Assembly (NCBI GenBank): GCA_002389385.1
Contig: DGOK01000004.1
Coordinates: forward strand, 1 to 6,502
Source of the DNA: Rhodospirillaceae bacterium UBA4468
Lineage (GTDB): Bacteria > Pseudomonadota > Alphaproteobacteria > Rhodospirillales > Casp-alpha2
Direction of reading: 5' to 3'
DNA: 6,502 nucleotides
A program made the translations under genes and the position numbers. The notes beneath the pieces were generated by a model, which saw nothing but the letters and a program-made list of their open reading frames with translations, was not told where the DNA came from and did not search any database. Positions 1 through 5,957 of this stretch are shown here, one piece after another (the stretch's first letter is position 1; each line of letters opens with the position of its first letter).

Positions 1-623
1 GCGCGAGCAGCCTCGTAATCTGCCTGATTGGACGAATATACAAACCGAATACCGAGTTGCGTAAAGCCTGTAACGTGGCTCATTTCCGATGCGCGGCGTA
101 ACGGATTACCATGCCCGTAACGCACACCGTGGCGCTCGTCGACAAAATCCAGATGCGCATCAATGTGAATGATGTGAACCGGTTCCTGATCATCAAAAGC
201 CGTAATACAAGGAATATGCACCGAGTGATCACCACCAAGTGTCACGGGCATGGCGCCCGCTTCGAGAATTTTTCGAACGGCGAATTCGATGTTTTTATGG
301 GATTTAATCGTATCCGTATGGATCATATCGGCATCGCCGATATCAATAATCTTGATCCCGTCCTGTGGCAAGTACGTCACGTCATCTTCTAAATCGTACA
401 TACCCCCATGGCCGAATAAAAACAGCGTTGATGCTTCCCGGATCGCGCGCGGACCAAACCTTGCGCCCGGGCGGTATTGTGTGCCCATATCAAAAGGCGC
501 ACCCAGCACACATACGTCTGCATCCAATGAATCCCAATCCAGCACAGCGGGCTGCTTGGCAAAAGTACAATGGTCCATAAAAGGCAAATCCAAACGGCCA
601 CTATCGTATTTGTTGTCACTCAT
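1..623 (-). CDS. Agmatinase/arginase-superfamily ureohydrolase, N-terminal 207 residues (cut by window edge)
   Basis: Likely hydrolyses a guanidino or amidino substrate to urea plus an amine with a binuclear manganese centre, in the cytoplasm. Reading from ATG at 623 gives MSDNKYDSGRLDLPF and an open frame to the window edge. Visible family marks are GAPFDMGTQYRPGARFGPRAI at about residues 41-61, the first metal motif GGDHS at 130-134 (ligand H133) and the second, DAHLD, at 155-159 (ligands D155, H157, D159). The third motif (DIDxxDP-like) lies beyond the edge. AGGA at 631-634 is 7 bases before the start. It lies 31 bp after the broken PAS gene on the same strand, so it is probably co-transcribed with the alcohol dehydrogenase. 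The segment after the second motif reads GVRYGHGNPLRRASEM, which differs from what I recall of E. coli SpeB and Pseudomonas guanidinobutyrase, so the substrate (agmatine, guanidinobutyrate, other) cannot be named. Family assignment is sure; substrate is not. Confidence 0.9.
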   Translation of the reverse strand, partial: MSDNKYDSGRLDLPFMDHCTFAKQPAVLDWDSLDADVCVLGAPFDMGTQYRPGARFGPRAIREASTLFLFGHGGMYDLEDDVTYLPQDGIKIIDIGDADMIHTDTIKSHKNIEFAVRKILEAGAMPVTLGGDHSVHIPCITAFDDQEPVHIIHIDAHLDFVDERHGVRYGHGNPLRRASEMSHVTGFTQLGIRFVYSSNQADYEAAR

Positions 624-654
624 CAGATTGTCCTAAAATTCAGGGTTTGGTTGA

Positions 655-1152
655 TCATTGCTTATCAACCCAATGGCGCATTGGCGCCGTCACATCACGC
701 CGGTTTGCAAGCCCCAGGATTGACGTCAGTTGCTCGCCATCATTCGATAGGGGTAAACGCAGCAAGTAATTCGCCTGCTCGATATGCTCATATCGCGTAT
801 CAATCAGGAGCGGCTTTTTTGTTTCCACAACGCGCATATATTGGTGAAATAAAAAATCCCGTATCCATGCTGGCCGAACTTTACTGAGGCGACGTCGCGT
901 ATAATCGACACCATGATAGGCCGTATGTCCGCGCCCCCATTACCGGCAGGTAAAGTCACCATCAGGGGTTAAATCAACAACAGTTATATAGGGCAGCAAT
1001 TTCGCATCCAACACCATGATATCGATGTCTGACCATGCTGGTGCCCAGCGGCCGTTTGCACGCTCAAGCCAATGATCATAGAGCGCGCGCGTTACCGGAT
1101 CATCAATATCCGTTGGCGCTTGTTCTAAGCCCGACTCTATTGGTGTAAACAT
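655..1152 (-). pseudogene. Short PAS_5-family protein interrupted by an in-frame TAA
   Basis: One frame runs from ATG at 1152 to TGA at 655-657 and contains a single stop, TAA at 940-942, at codon 71. The first 70 residues include ALYDHWLERANGRWAPAWSDI and a following LLPYITVVDL segment, the usual opening of small PAS_5 (formerly DUF1457) proteins common in alphaproteobacteria. The 94 codons after the stop continue the same fold without a frame change: WGRGHTAYHGVDYT, then RRLSKVRPAW and LRLPLSNDGEQLTSILGL. Intact relatives carry F or Y followed by WG at the stop position, so one base change (TAT/TAC to TAA) explains it. Total length of about 165 codons matches the family. The start has only a weak AGG at 1158-1160. 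It sits 17 bp after adhC and 31 bp before the ureohydrolase. The family's role is poorly known, presumably ligand or redox sensing. Conservation on both sides of the stop argues for one gene rather than two; a sequencing error remains possible. Confidence 0.8.
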
Positions 1153-1169
1153 ATTGGCCTATATTTAGA

Positions 1170-2279
1170 TTAGAACTCTACAACAGCACGAATACTCTCA
1201 CCCCGGTGCATCAAATCGAAACCTTCATTGATGTCATCCAGCGCAAGTTTATGCGTAATCAAATCGTCAATATTGATTTTGCCGTTCATATACCAATCGA
1301 CGATCTTTGGCACATCCGTGCGACCCTTTGCCCCACCGAAAGCAGTGCCACGCCAGACACGGCCCGTTACCAATTGAAATGGACGCGTCGAAATTTCCTG
1401 ACCCGCACCGGCAACACCAATGATTGTGCTTTCGCCCCAGCCTTTGTGACAACATTCCAAGGCCTGACGCATCGTGCTGGTACTTCCAATGCATTCAAAA
1501 GAATGATCAGCGCCACCCTTGGTGATATCGACGAGATACGGCACCAAATCGCCTTCAACTTCGTGCGGATTAACGAAATGTGTCATGCCAAATTTCTCGG
1601 CAATGGCTTTGCGTTTAGGATTAAGATCAACGCCAACAATCATATTCGCGCCGACAAGACGTGCACCCTGGATCACGTTAAGGCCGATACCGCCCAAGCC
1701 AAATACGATCACATTATCGCCGGGACGTACCTTCGCCGTGTTGATCACAGCACCAATACCTGTCGTGACGCCACATCCGATATAGCAAATCTTATCGAAC
1801 GGTGCGTCTTCACGCACCTTCGCCAACGCGATTTCTGGTAAAACTGTGTAATTCGAAAATGTCGATGTCCCCATATAATGGTAGATTGGCTCTTTACCGA
1901 TACGAAACCGCGACGTGCCATCAGGCATAACGCCTTGGCCTTGGGTCGTGCGAATAGCCTGACAAAGGTTCGTTCGACCAGACGTACAATAGTCACATTC
2001 TCGGCATTCCGGCGTATAAAGCGGAATAACATGATCGCCCTTTTTCAGCGACCTAACGTTCTTGCCTACATCAACAACGATGCCTGCACCTTCATGGCCC
2101 AATACAGATGGGAAAATACCTTCAGGGTCAGCACCTGATCTTGTAAACTCGTCCGTGTGGCAGATACCTGTCGCTTTAATCTCGACGACGACTTCACCGT
2201 CTCTTGGTCCATCAAGTTCAATGGTCTCAATCGATAGTGGTTTACCTGCTTCGAAGGCCACAGCGGCACGTGTTTGCAT
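1170..2279 (-). CDS. adhC: Class III alcohol dehydrogenase / S-(hydroxymethyl)glutathione dehydrogenase
   Basis: Zinc-dependent NAD enzyme that oxidises S-hydroxymethylglutathione, the spontaneous adduct of formaldehyde and glutathione, to S-formylglutathione; it can also act as an S-nitrosoglutathione reductase. Start taken at 2279 (MQTRAAVAFEAGKPL), giving 369 residues, the usual family length; GGAG at 2287-2290 is 7 bases upstream. An in-frame ATG at 2303 would add eight residues unlike the family. Catalytic zinc ligands are C40 (GICHTD), H62 (GHEGAG) and C169 (GCG). Structural zinc ligands are C92, C95, C98 and C106. The Rossmann motif GLGGIG is at 194-199 with D218 ending the second strand for NAD. 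R110 sits at the class III arginine that binds the glutathione carboxylate, and SGADPEG (48-54) is also class III. First gene of a probable three-gene minus-strand unit. No frmR-like regulator or S-formylglutathione hydrolase is visible here. Confidence 0.97.
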   Translation of the reverse strand: MQTRAAVAFEAGKPLSIETIELDGPRDGEVVVEIKATGICHTDEFTRSGADPEGIFPSVLGHEGAGIVVDVGKNVRSLKKGDHVIPLYTPECRECDYCTSGRTNLCQAIRTTQGQGVMPDGTSRFRIGKEPIYHYMGTSTFSNYTVLPEIALAKVREDAPFDKICYIGCGVTTGIGAVINTAKVRPGDNVIVFGLGGIGLNVIQGARLVGANMIVGVDLNPKRKAIAEKFGMTHFVNPHEVEGDLVPYLVDITKGGADHSFECIGSTSTMRQALECCHKGWGESTIIGVAGAGQEISTRPFQLVTGRVWRGTAFGGAKGRTDVPKIVDWYMNGKINIDDLITHKLALDDINEGFDLMHRGESIRAVVEF

Positions 2280-2286
2280 AACTTGT

Positions 2287-2290
2287 CTCC
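2287..2290 (-). promoter_or_regulatory. Ribosome binding site that fixes the adhC start
   Basis: GGAG on the minus strand, 7 bases before ATG at 2279. The longer in-frame ATG at 2303 has no comparable purine-rich element, so this decides the start. Confidence 0.75.
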
Positions 2291-2292
2291 AT

Positions 2293-2307
2293 AATTTTAT
2301 CAAAATT
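2293..2307. promoter_or_regulatory. AT-rich inverted repeat in the adhC leader
   Basis: AATTTT-ATC-AAAATT, six-base perfect arms around three bases, lying directly upstream of the adhC ribosome binding site. It could be an operator or part of an AT-rich promoter -10 region for the minus-strand unit. Such repeats arise by chance in AT-rich spacers, so the call is weak; I could not pair it with a convincing -35 box. Confidence 0.25.
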
Positions 2308-2345
2308 CAATACGTCATGAGTATGCACGCTTTCGCCCCACAGGT

Positions 2346-2363
2346 GCAATGTTCAGGCATTGC
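2346..2363. promoter_or_regulatory. Inverted repeat in the adhC/hydrolase divergent spacer, candidate operator
   Basis: GCAATG-TTCAGG-CATTGC: six-base perfect arms with a six-base centre, the spacing typical of a dimeric helix-turn-helix regulator site. It sits between the two divergent genes and its right arm overlaps the proposed -35 box of the plus-strand hydrolase. A bound protein there could block that promoter. The regulator is not encoded in the window. Confidence 0.35.
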
Positions 2364-2389
2364 CATTCACCTATAAAGTCCCATATACC
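2360..2389 (+). promoter_or_regulatory. Candidate sigma-70 type promoter of the YdjM-type hydrolase
   Basis: TTGCCA at 2360-2365 (five of six matches to the consensus -35), an 18-base spacer, and TATACC at 2384-2389 (four of six to the -10). Transcription would begin near 2396, leaving a short leader of about 20 bases that contains the ribosome binding site at 2407-2410. Confidence 0.4.
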
Positions 2390-2406
2390 TCACGCGAATA
2401 TCATTC

Positions 2407-2412
2407 GGAGAG
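2407..2412 (+). promoter_or_regulatory. Ribosome binding site that fixes the hydrolase start
   Basis: GGAGAG, with GGAG ending 6 bases before ATG at 2417. It selects the start MDSLTQ over an upstream in-frame ATG at 2360, whose extra residues look non-coding and overlap the promoter and inverted repeat. Confidence 0.8.
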
Positions 2413-2416
2413 ATTT

Positions 2417-3502
2417 ATGGATTCACTCACCCAGTTCACACTCGGCGCAACCGTATCTGCGGTTTTGCTTGGGCGGCATATCGGTTATCAGAAAGCCGCA
2501 ATCATTGGTGGACTGATGGGGACCGTGCCTGATCTCGATACCTTCGCACCCCACGATGATCCGGTTGAGAAATTTGTTGCGCACCGAGGTCCATCGCATT
2601 CACTTGTTATTCAGGCACTTGTAGCGCCCGTGTTTGCAGAACCCCTCGTCCGGTTATTTAAATCACTTAAAGACCACCGAATTCTCACCTACTTAGCTGT
2701 CTATTTAATGTTCGCTACGCATGCGTTGATCGATGCCATGACCATCTATGGCACCAAGCTTTTGTGGCCAATTATTGAAGAGCCATTCGGCGTCGGGTCG
2801 ATTTTTATCATCGATCCGCTATATACGTTGCCATTGCTGTACGTGACCATTTGGGCATTTTTCGTCCGTGACCATAGCCCGAAACTCCAACGCGCTCTGA
2901 TCGGTGCAATGGTCGCCTCCACACTTTACATGGGGGCAAGCTATGCACTGCAACTCAACGCAGCACATAAAGCAGACACATGGCTGGCCGAAAAAGGCAT
3001 CTCACCCGAACGGACGTTGACGATCGCAACGCCGTTCAATATTTTTTACTGGCGGACGATCGCGATCGATGATGATCGCTATCTTAATCTCTATACGTCG
3101 ACCATTGGCGGTGCGCCCACTTTATACAGCCACCCGCGACGTTCAGACCTTGAAGGCTGCCTTGCTGGTAATGCGCAATTCCAGGCCTTAAGCGCCTTCA
3201 CCAAAGGCTTCTATAGTATCAACGCCGATGACGATAAGATGATTTTCTCAGATCTCCGTATGGGTCTGACGCCTGATTATGTGTTTCAGTTTTACATCGC
3301 GGATCTGATCGGTGATGCACCGCAAGATATCGAGCTGGCCATTCGCCAAACGGTCAAACGTGGTACTAAAGGAGACATTCCGTGGTTACGCGCAGGTATA
3401 CTTGGCGCACAAACATCACGCATAGCCGAGGCAGCAACACGCCTCGGAGATTTAGATGTCCTGACCAGCCGTGCAGCAGCGAACGAAATTCCCTGCGGAT
3501 AG
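2417..3502 (+). CDS. Membrane-bound metal-dependent hydrolase, YdjM family
   Basis: Inner-membrane protein of the YdjM/LexA-binding-related metal-dependent hydrolase family (PF04307); the substrate of the family is unknown. The 361-residue reading starts MDSLTQFTLG, a standard opening for this subgroup. Candidate metal-binding motifs in order are VPDLD at 37-41, HRGPSHS at 56-62, TH at 101-102 followed by D106, and D133 in IIDPLYT. Hydrophobic stretches at about 10-35, 64-80, 90-108, 128-150 and 160-180 fit four or five membrane segments. The C-terminal half, about 185-361, is soluble and includes the family block SDLRMG at 278-283. The plus-strand gene stands alone: it is divergent from adhC by 137 bp and convergent with the oxidoreductase by 4 bp. 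No frame damage is seen, in contrast to its two disrupted neighbours. Context does not reveal its job. Confidence 0.9.
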   Translation: MDSLTQFTLGATVSAVLLGRHIGYQKAAIIGGLMGTVPDLDTFAPHDDPVEKFVAHRGPSHSLVIQALVAPVFAEPLVRLFKSLKDHRILTYLAVYLMFATHALIDAMTIYGTKLLWPIIEEPFGVGSIFIIDPLYTLPLLYVTIWAFFVRDHSPKLQRALIGAMVASTLYMGASYALQLNAAHKADTWLAEKGISPERTLTIATPFNIFYWRTIAIDDDRYLNLYTSTIGGAPTLYSHPRRSDLEGCLAGNAQFQALSAFTKGFYSINADDDKMIFSDLRMGLTPDYVFQFYIADLIGDAPQDIELAIRQTVKRGTKGDIPWLRAGILGAQTSRIAEAATRLGDLDVLTSRAAANEIPCG

Positions 3503-3506
3503 ATAA

Positions 3507-5704
3507 TTACCCCCGCATGCGCGCGCCTCTCGGATCAAATGGCGGCTCTTTGAGTAGCGATGCAGGGCGACGTTCTCCAATAATCTCGATTTCAAAATCG
3601 CCAACCCATCTGATTTCTCAGCGTAGATATAGCCCAACGCCAATGATTTTTGCACATGATGGGCGTACGCGCCGGACGTAATCCAGCCAATCACTTCGCC
3701 GTCACACCAGATCGGCTCGTCACCGATACAATCGGCATCTGATGCATCGACTTCAAAGAGGCAATGCTTACGCGCAGGACCTTCTTCACGTTCATTTAAT
3801 GAAAGATCACGACCGATAAAATTTGGTTTATCGTATGCAACAAAGCGATCCAGACCCGACTCAGCGACACCATAGATTGGGCGGTATTCCGTCGCCCATG
3901 AGCCAAACGCTTTTTCCATCGAAAGCGATTTTAAAGCACGAGCGCCAAACATTCGGATGCCATCGTCAGCTCCCACAGCCATGAGCGATTGATAGAGCGC
4001 GACTTGATGTTCCGGGCGGCACCAGATTTCATAGCCAAGATCACCCGTGAAGGTAACACGCCCCACCATGCCCGGTATCATGCCGATTTCCATTTCTGCA
4101 AATAACATGAAGGGGAATGTAGCATTAGATAAGTTTGTCATGGTTATCCGCGACAGCATATCGCGTGATTTTGGCCCGGCGACCGATAAGCCCACCAGCC
4201 CCAGCCCATGCGAATGCAGTGCGACACCTTGCTCGGGCAGACGCTTTGTGAACAATCGCATATGATATTCATCAGCAAGGCCTGAGCCAAAGATAAAGAA
4301 GCGCTCATCACTCAGCAATGCCACAGTGAAATCACCAATGAGTTTACCAACTTCGTTCAACAACGGATTGAGCGCCATCCGTCCAGGCTTGGGTATACGA
4401 CCCGCCAAAAGCCCATCTAGCCAAGCGCGCGTATCCGACCCAGTGACCTCAAACTTGGCAAATGTCGATGTCTCGATCAGGCCAACACCATTTCTGACGG
4501 CATGGCATTCATCAGCAACGACAGGGAATGCGTTTGAGCGCTTAAAGGTGACATCTTCTTCGGGAACCATCCCGTCCGGCGCATACCAAAGTGCTGTTTC
4601 TATACCGGCAACTGCGCCGAATACCGCGCCTTTAGATTTCAATTCACCATACAAGGGCGACGTGCGGAACGGTCGTGCCACATGCAGCTCTTCATTTGGA
4701 AAGTGGATTTGAAACCGTCTGGAATAGTTCTCGCGGACTTTGGCGTTGGTGTATGCCATCGTTGTCCAATCGCCAAAGCGCGCAACGTCCATACCAAAGA
4801 CATCGAACCCCGGATCATCTTCGACCATCCAGCCTGCCAGTGCCAACCCAACGCCACCACCCTGGCTAAAGCCCGCCATAACCGTGCAGGCACACCAGTA
4901 ATTTTTCAAGCCGCGCACCGGGCCAATCAACGGGTTCCCATCAGGCGCAAACGTAAACGGCCTGTTGATAATCTGTTTAATGCCCGCGTTCTCAAAAGCT
5001 GGATAGTGCGAGAAACCAACTTCCAGAGATGGCGCAATACGATCTAGATCAGGCTGCAATAACTCTTGCGGAAAATCCCATGGCGTTTCTTTTTCTGACC
5101 AGGGTTGGCCTGCCCGCTCATAGGTGCCCATGAGCATACCACCCCGTTCCTGACACATATAAATCTCACCTTCGAAATCAATCGCGTGAATAACTTCCTT
5201 GCCTGTACGCGCATTTATGGCGGCGACTTCAGGCATATCTTCAGTAAGAATGTATTGATGTTCCATGGCCAAAATTGGCAGTTCAAGACCGACCATGCGC
5301 CCACATTCTCGTGCCCAAAGCCCCCCTGCATTCACCACATGATCCGCATGGATTGTTCCATGTTCCGTCACAACATCCCACGTGCCATCAGGACGATGCT
5401 GGAGATCAACCCGCTCGGGCGTGCCAGCCAACATCACCCCGCCGGTCATATGCAAACCAATGGATTGCCCGGAGATCTCTTCGATCTCTTTGTAGAGCCG
5501 GATTATGTAGTCCTGCAATTTGGCAACGTTCGGGTCACCATTGATCGTATGGAAACCACCTGCCGCATGCCATGTGGACCCTGAAGTAAGCTCTGAACGC
5601 TCAATCAAACAAACGTCTTTCCAGCCGAGCTTGGTTAAATGATAGAGAACACTACATCCAACGACACCACCACCGATCACGGCAGCTTGAACATGCTTCT
5701 TCAT
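3507..5704 (-). pseudogene. Dimethylglycine/sarcosine dehydrogenase-like FAD-GcvT oxidoreductase, with internal deletion and C-terminal frameshift
   Basis: Family members oxidatively demethylate N-methyl glycines in the cytoplasm and pass the one-carbon unit to tetrahydrofolate through a C-terminal GcvT-like domain. From ATG at 5704 (AAGGGA at 5712-5717, 7 bases away) the N-terminal DAO domain shows GGGVVG at 11-16, E35, and STWHAAG with H46, the residue that covalently holds FAD in relatives. QGGGVG is at 281-286. The aminomethyltransferase-like half follows from about 400, with TGDLGYEIW near 553-561. Two lesions are evident. After GTPER (residue 98) the chain jumps to VDLQHRPDGTW, omitting about 80 residues that relatives have there. 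Near 3597-3610 the frame slips: read straight, the ORF ends at 3452 with an unrelated tail, whereas the other frame from 3599 reads DFEIEIIGERRP and ends FDPRGARMRG-stop at 3507, the expected terminus. Corrected length is about 732 residues against roughly 810 for the family. Probably inactive, unless the lesions are assembly errors. Exact substrate unknown. Confidence 0.85.
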
Positions 5705-5711
5705 AATATAT

Positions 5712-5717
5712 TCCCTT
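5712..5717 (-). promoter_or_regulatory. Ribosome binding site of the dimethylglycine dehydrogenase-like gene
   Basis: AAGGGA on the minus strand, 7 bases before ATG at 5704. It supports the start at the residue expected for the FAD-binding N-terminus and shows that the translation signal of this damaged gene is still intact. Confidence 0.7.
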
Positions 5718-5727
5718 AGCTAGCAAG

Positions 5728-5745
5728 GCTGATGAAGTCATCAGC
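5728..5745. promoter_or_regulatory. 18-bp perfect palindrome, candidate operator of the oxidoreductase gene
   Basis: GCTGATGA-AG-TCATCAGC: eight-base perfect arms with a two-base centre, 23 bases upstream of the minus-strand start at 5704 and just upstream of its ribosome binding site. A two-base centre disfavours an RNA hairpin and favours a DNA site for a dimeric repressor, for example of GntR type, although the class is an inference. An outer AAGGC (5725-5729) and GCCTT (5749-5753) loosely extend the symmetry. The regulator gene is not in the window. Confidence 0.5.
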
Positions 5746-5810
5746 ATGGCCTTGGGCAAGCCTGTGCCGCTATCTCAAAACGGAAGAGGGTTCATCCACA
5801 AACGCCATTT

Positions 5811-5840
5811 TTAATGACACTTAATGACGCACTAAATGAT
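5811..5840. repeat. Tandem TTAATGAC-type direct repeats at helical-turn spacing
   Basis: TTAATGACAC at 5811-5820 is followed directly by TTAATGACGC at 5821-5830, and a weaker copy, TAAATGAT, begins at 5833. Copies are 10-12 bases apart, placing them on about the same face of the helix, between the two divergent genes. They could be a cooperative regulator site; three short copies are suggestive only. Confidence 0.35.
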
Positions 5841-5860
5841 CGGAATTACCTATCAATACG

Positions 5861-5900
5861 ATAAGATCAAACGATTTTAGTTAATGCTAATATAAGATCA
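5861..5900. repeat. Paired ATAAGATCA direct repeats
   Basis: The nine bases ATAAGATCA occur at 5861-5869 and again at 5892-5900, 31 bases apart, close to three helical turns, upstream of the peroxiredoxin. The first copy overlaps a TATC-AATAC-GATA inverted repeat (5851-5863). They may be paired binding sites for an activator of the peroxiredoxin; this is weak evidence. Confidence 0.3.
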
Positions 5901-5943
5901 TATTCTCCTCGTAGCCGCTGACGCGGTGTGGTTTCTCCAAACG

Positions 5944-5949
5944 AAAAGG
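5944..5949 (+). promoter_or_regulatory. Ribosome binding site that fixes the peroxiredoxin start
   Basis: AAAAGG ends 8 bases before ATG at 5958 but only 2 bases before the in-frame ATG at 5952, and it lies inside the extension from ATG at 5928. Spacing therefore favours 5958. Confidence 0.65.
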
Positions 5950-5957
5950 TTATGACT

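Larger units (their letters stand above)
5705..5957. other. Divergent intergenic region between the oxidoreductase and the peroxiredoxin
   Basis: About 250 bases without a gene. It must hold the promoters of both flanking genes. Besides the two ribosome binding sites it contains an 18-bp perfect palindrome (5728-5745), tandem TTAATGAC repeats (5811-5840), a TATC-AATAC-GATA inverted repeat (5851-5863) and a direct repeat of ATAAGATCA (5861-5869 and 5892-5900). The part near the peroxiredoxin is AT-rich, and TAATATAAG at about 5888-5896 may hold a -10 box, but no clear -35 box pairs with it. I see no small ORF, tRNA or convincing terminator. Confidence 0.7.

Noticed and set aside
389..619. 76-codon minus-strand ORF starting near the ureohydrolase start
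   Set aside because: It is the shifted frame of the ureohydrolase gene; the true frame from 623 carries GGDHS and DAHLD.
669..688. CCAATG-GCG-CATTGG and overlapping GGCGC-ATTG-GCGCC hairpins near the end of the PAS gene
   Set aside because: Short stems within formerly coding sequence with no following T-run; not convincing as a terminator or a regulatory element.
655..837. Separate 60-residue protein starting at ATG 837
   Set aside because: It is in frame with the PAS gene at 1152 and continues its domain; there is no ribosome binding site before 837.
940..942. TAA as a recoded or programmed readthrough codon
   Set aside because: Known recoding to selenocysteine or pyrrolysine uses TGA or TAG, and no downstream structure stands out; a nonsense mutation or sequencing error is simpler.
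1206..1841. 211-codon plus-strand ORF opposite adhC
   Set aside because: It lies fully antisense to a gene with every zinc and NAD motif in place; its translation shows no family pattern and is a shadow frame.
2417..2434. Q instead of H in the MDxLTH opening of the hydrolase, as a possible lost metal ligand
   Set aside because: MDSLTQ is a common opening in this subgroup and the HRGPSHS and PDLD motifs are intact.
3452..3506. 51-base tail overlap between the oxidoreductase and the convergent hydrolase
   Set aside because: The overlap exists only in the frameshifted reading; the homologous end is at 3507, leaving a 4-base gap.
3490..3530. Bidirectional terminator between the convergent genes
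   Set aside because: No stem-loop with a flanking T-run on either strand; only 4 bases separate the stops.
5105..5584. 159-codon plus-strand ORF opposite the oxidoreductase N-terminus
   Set aside because: Antisense to the conserved FAD-binding domain, rich in H, P and C as shadow frames are, with no recognisable domain.
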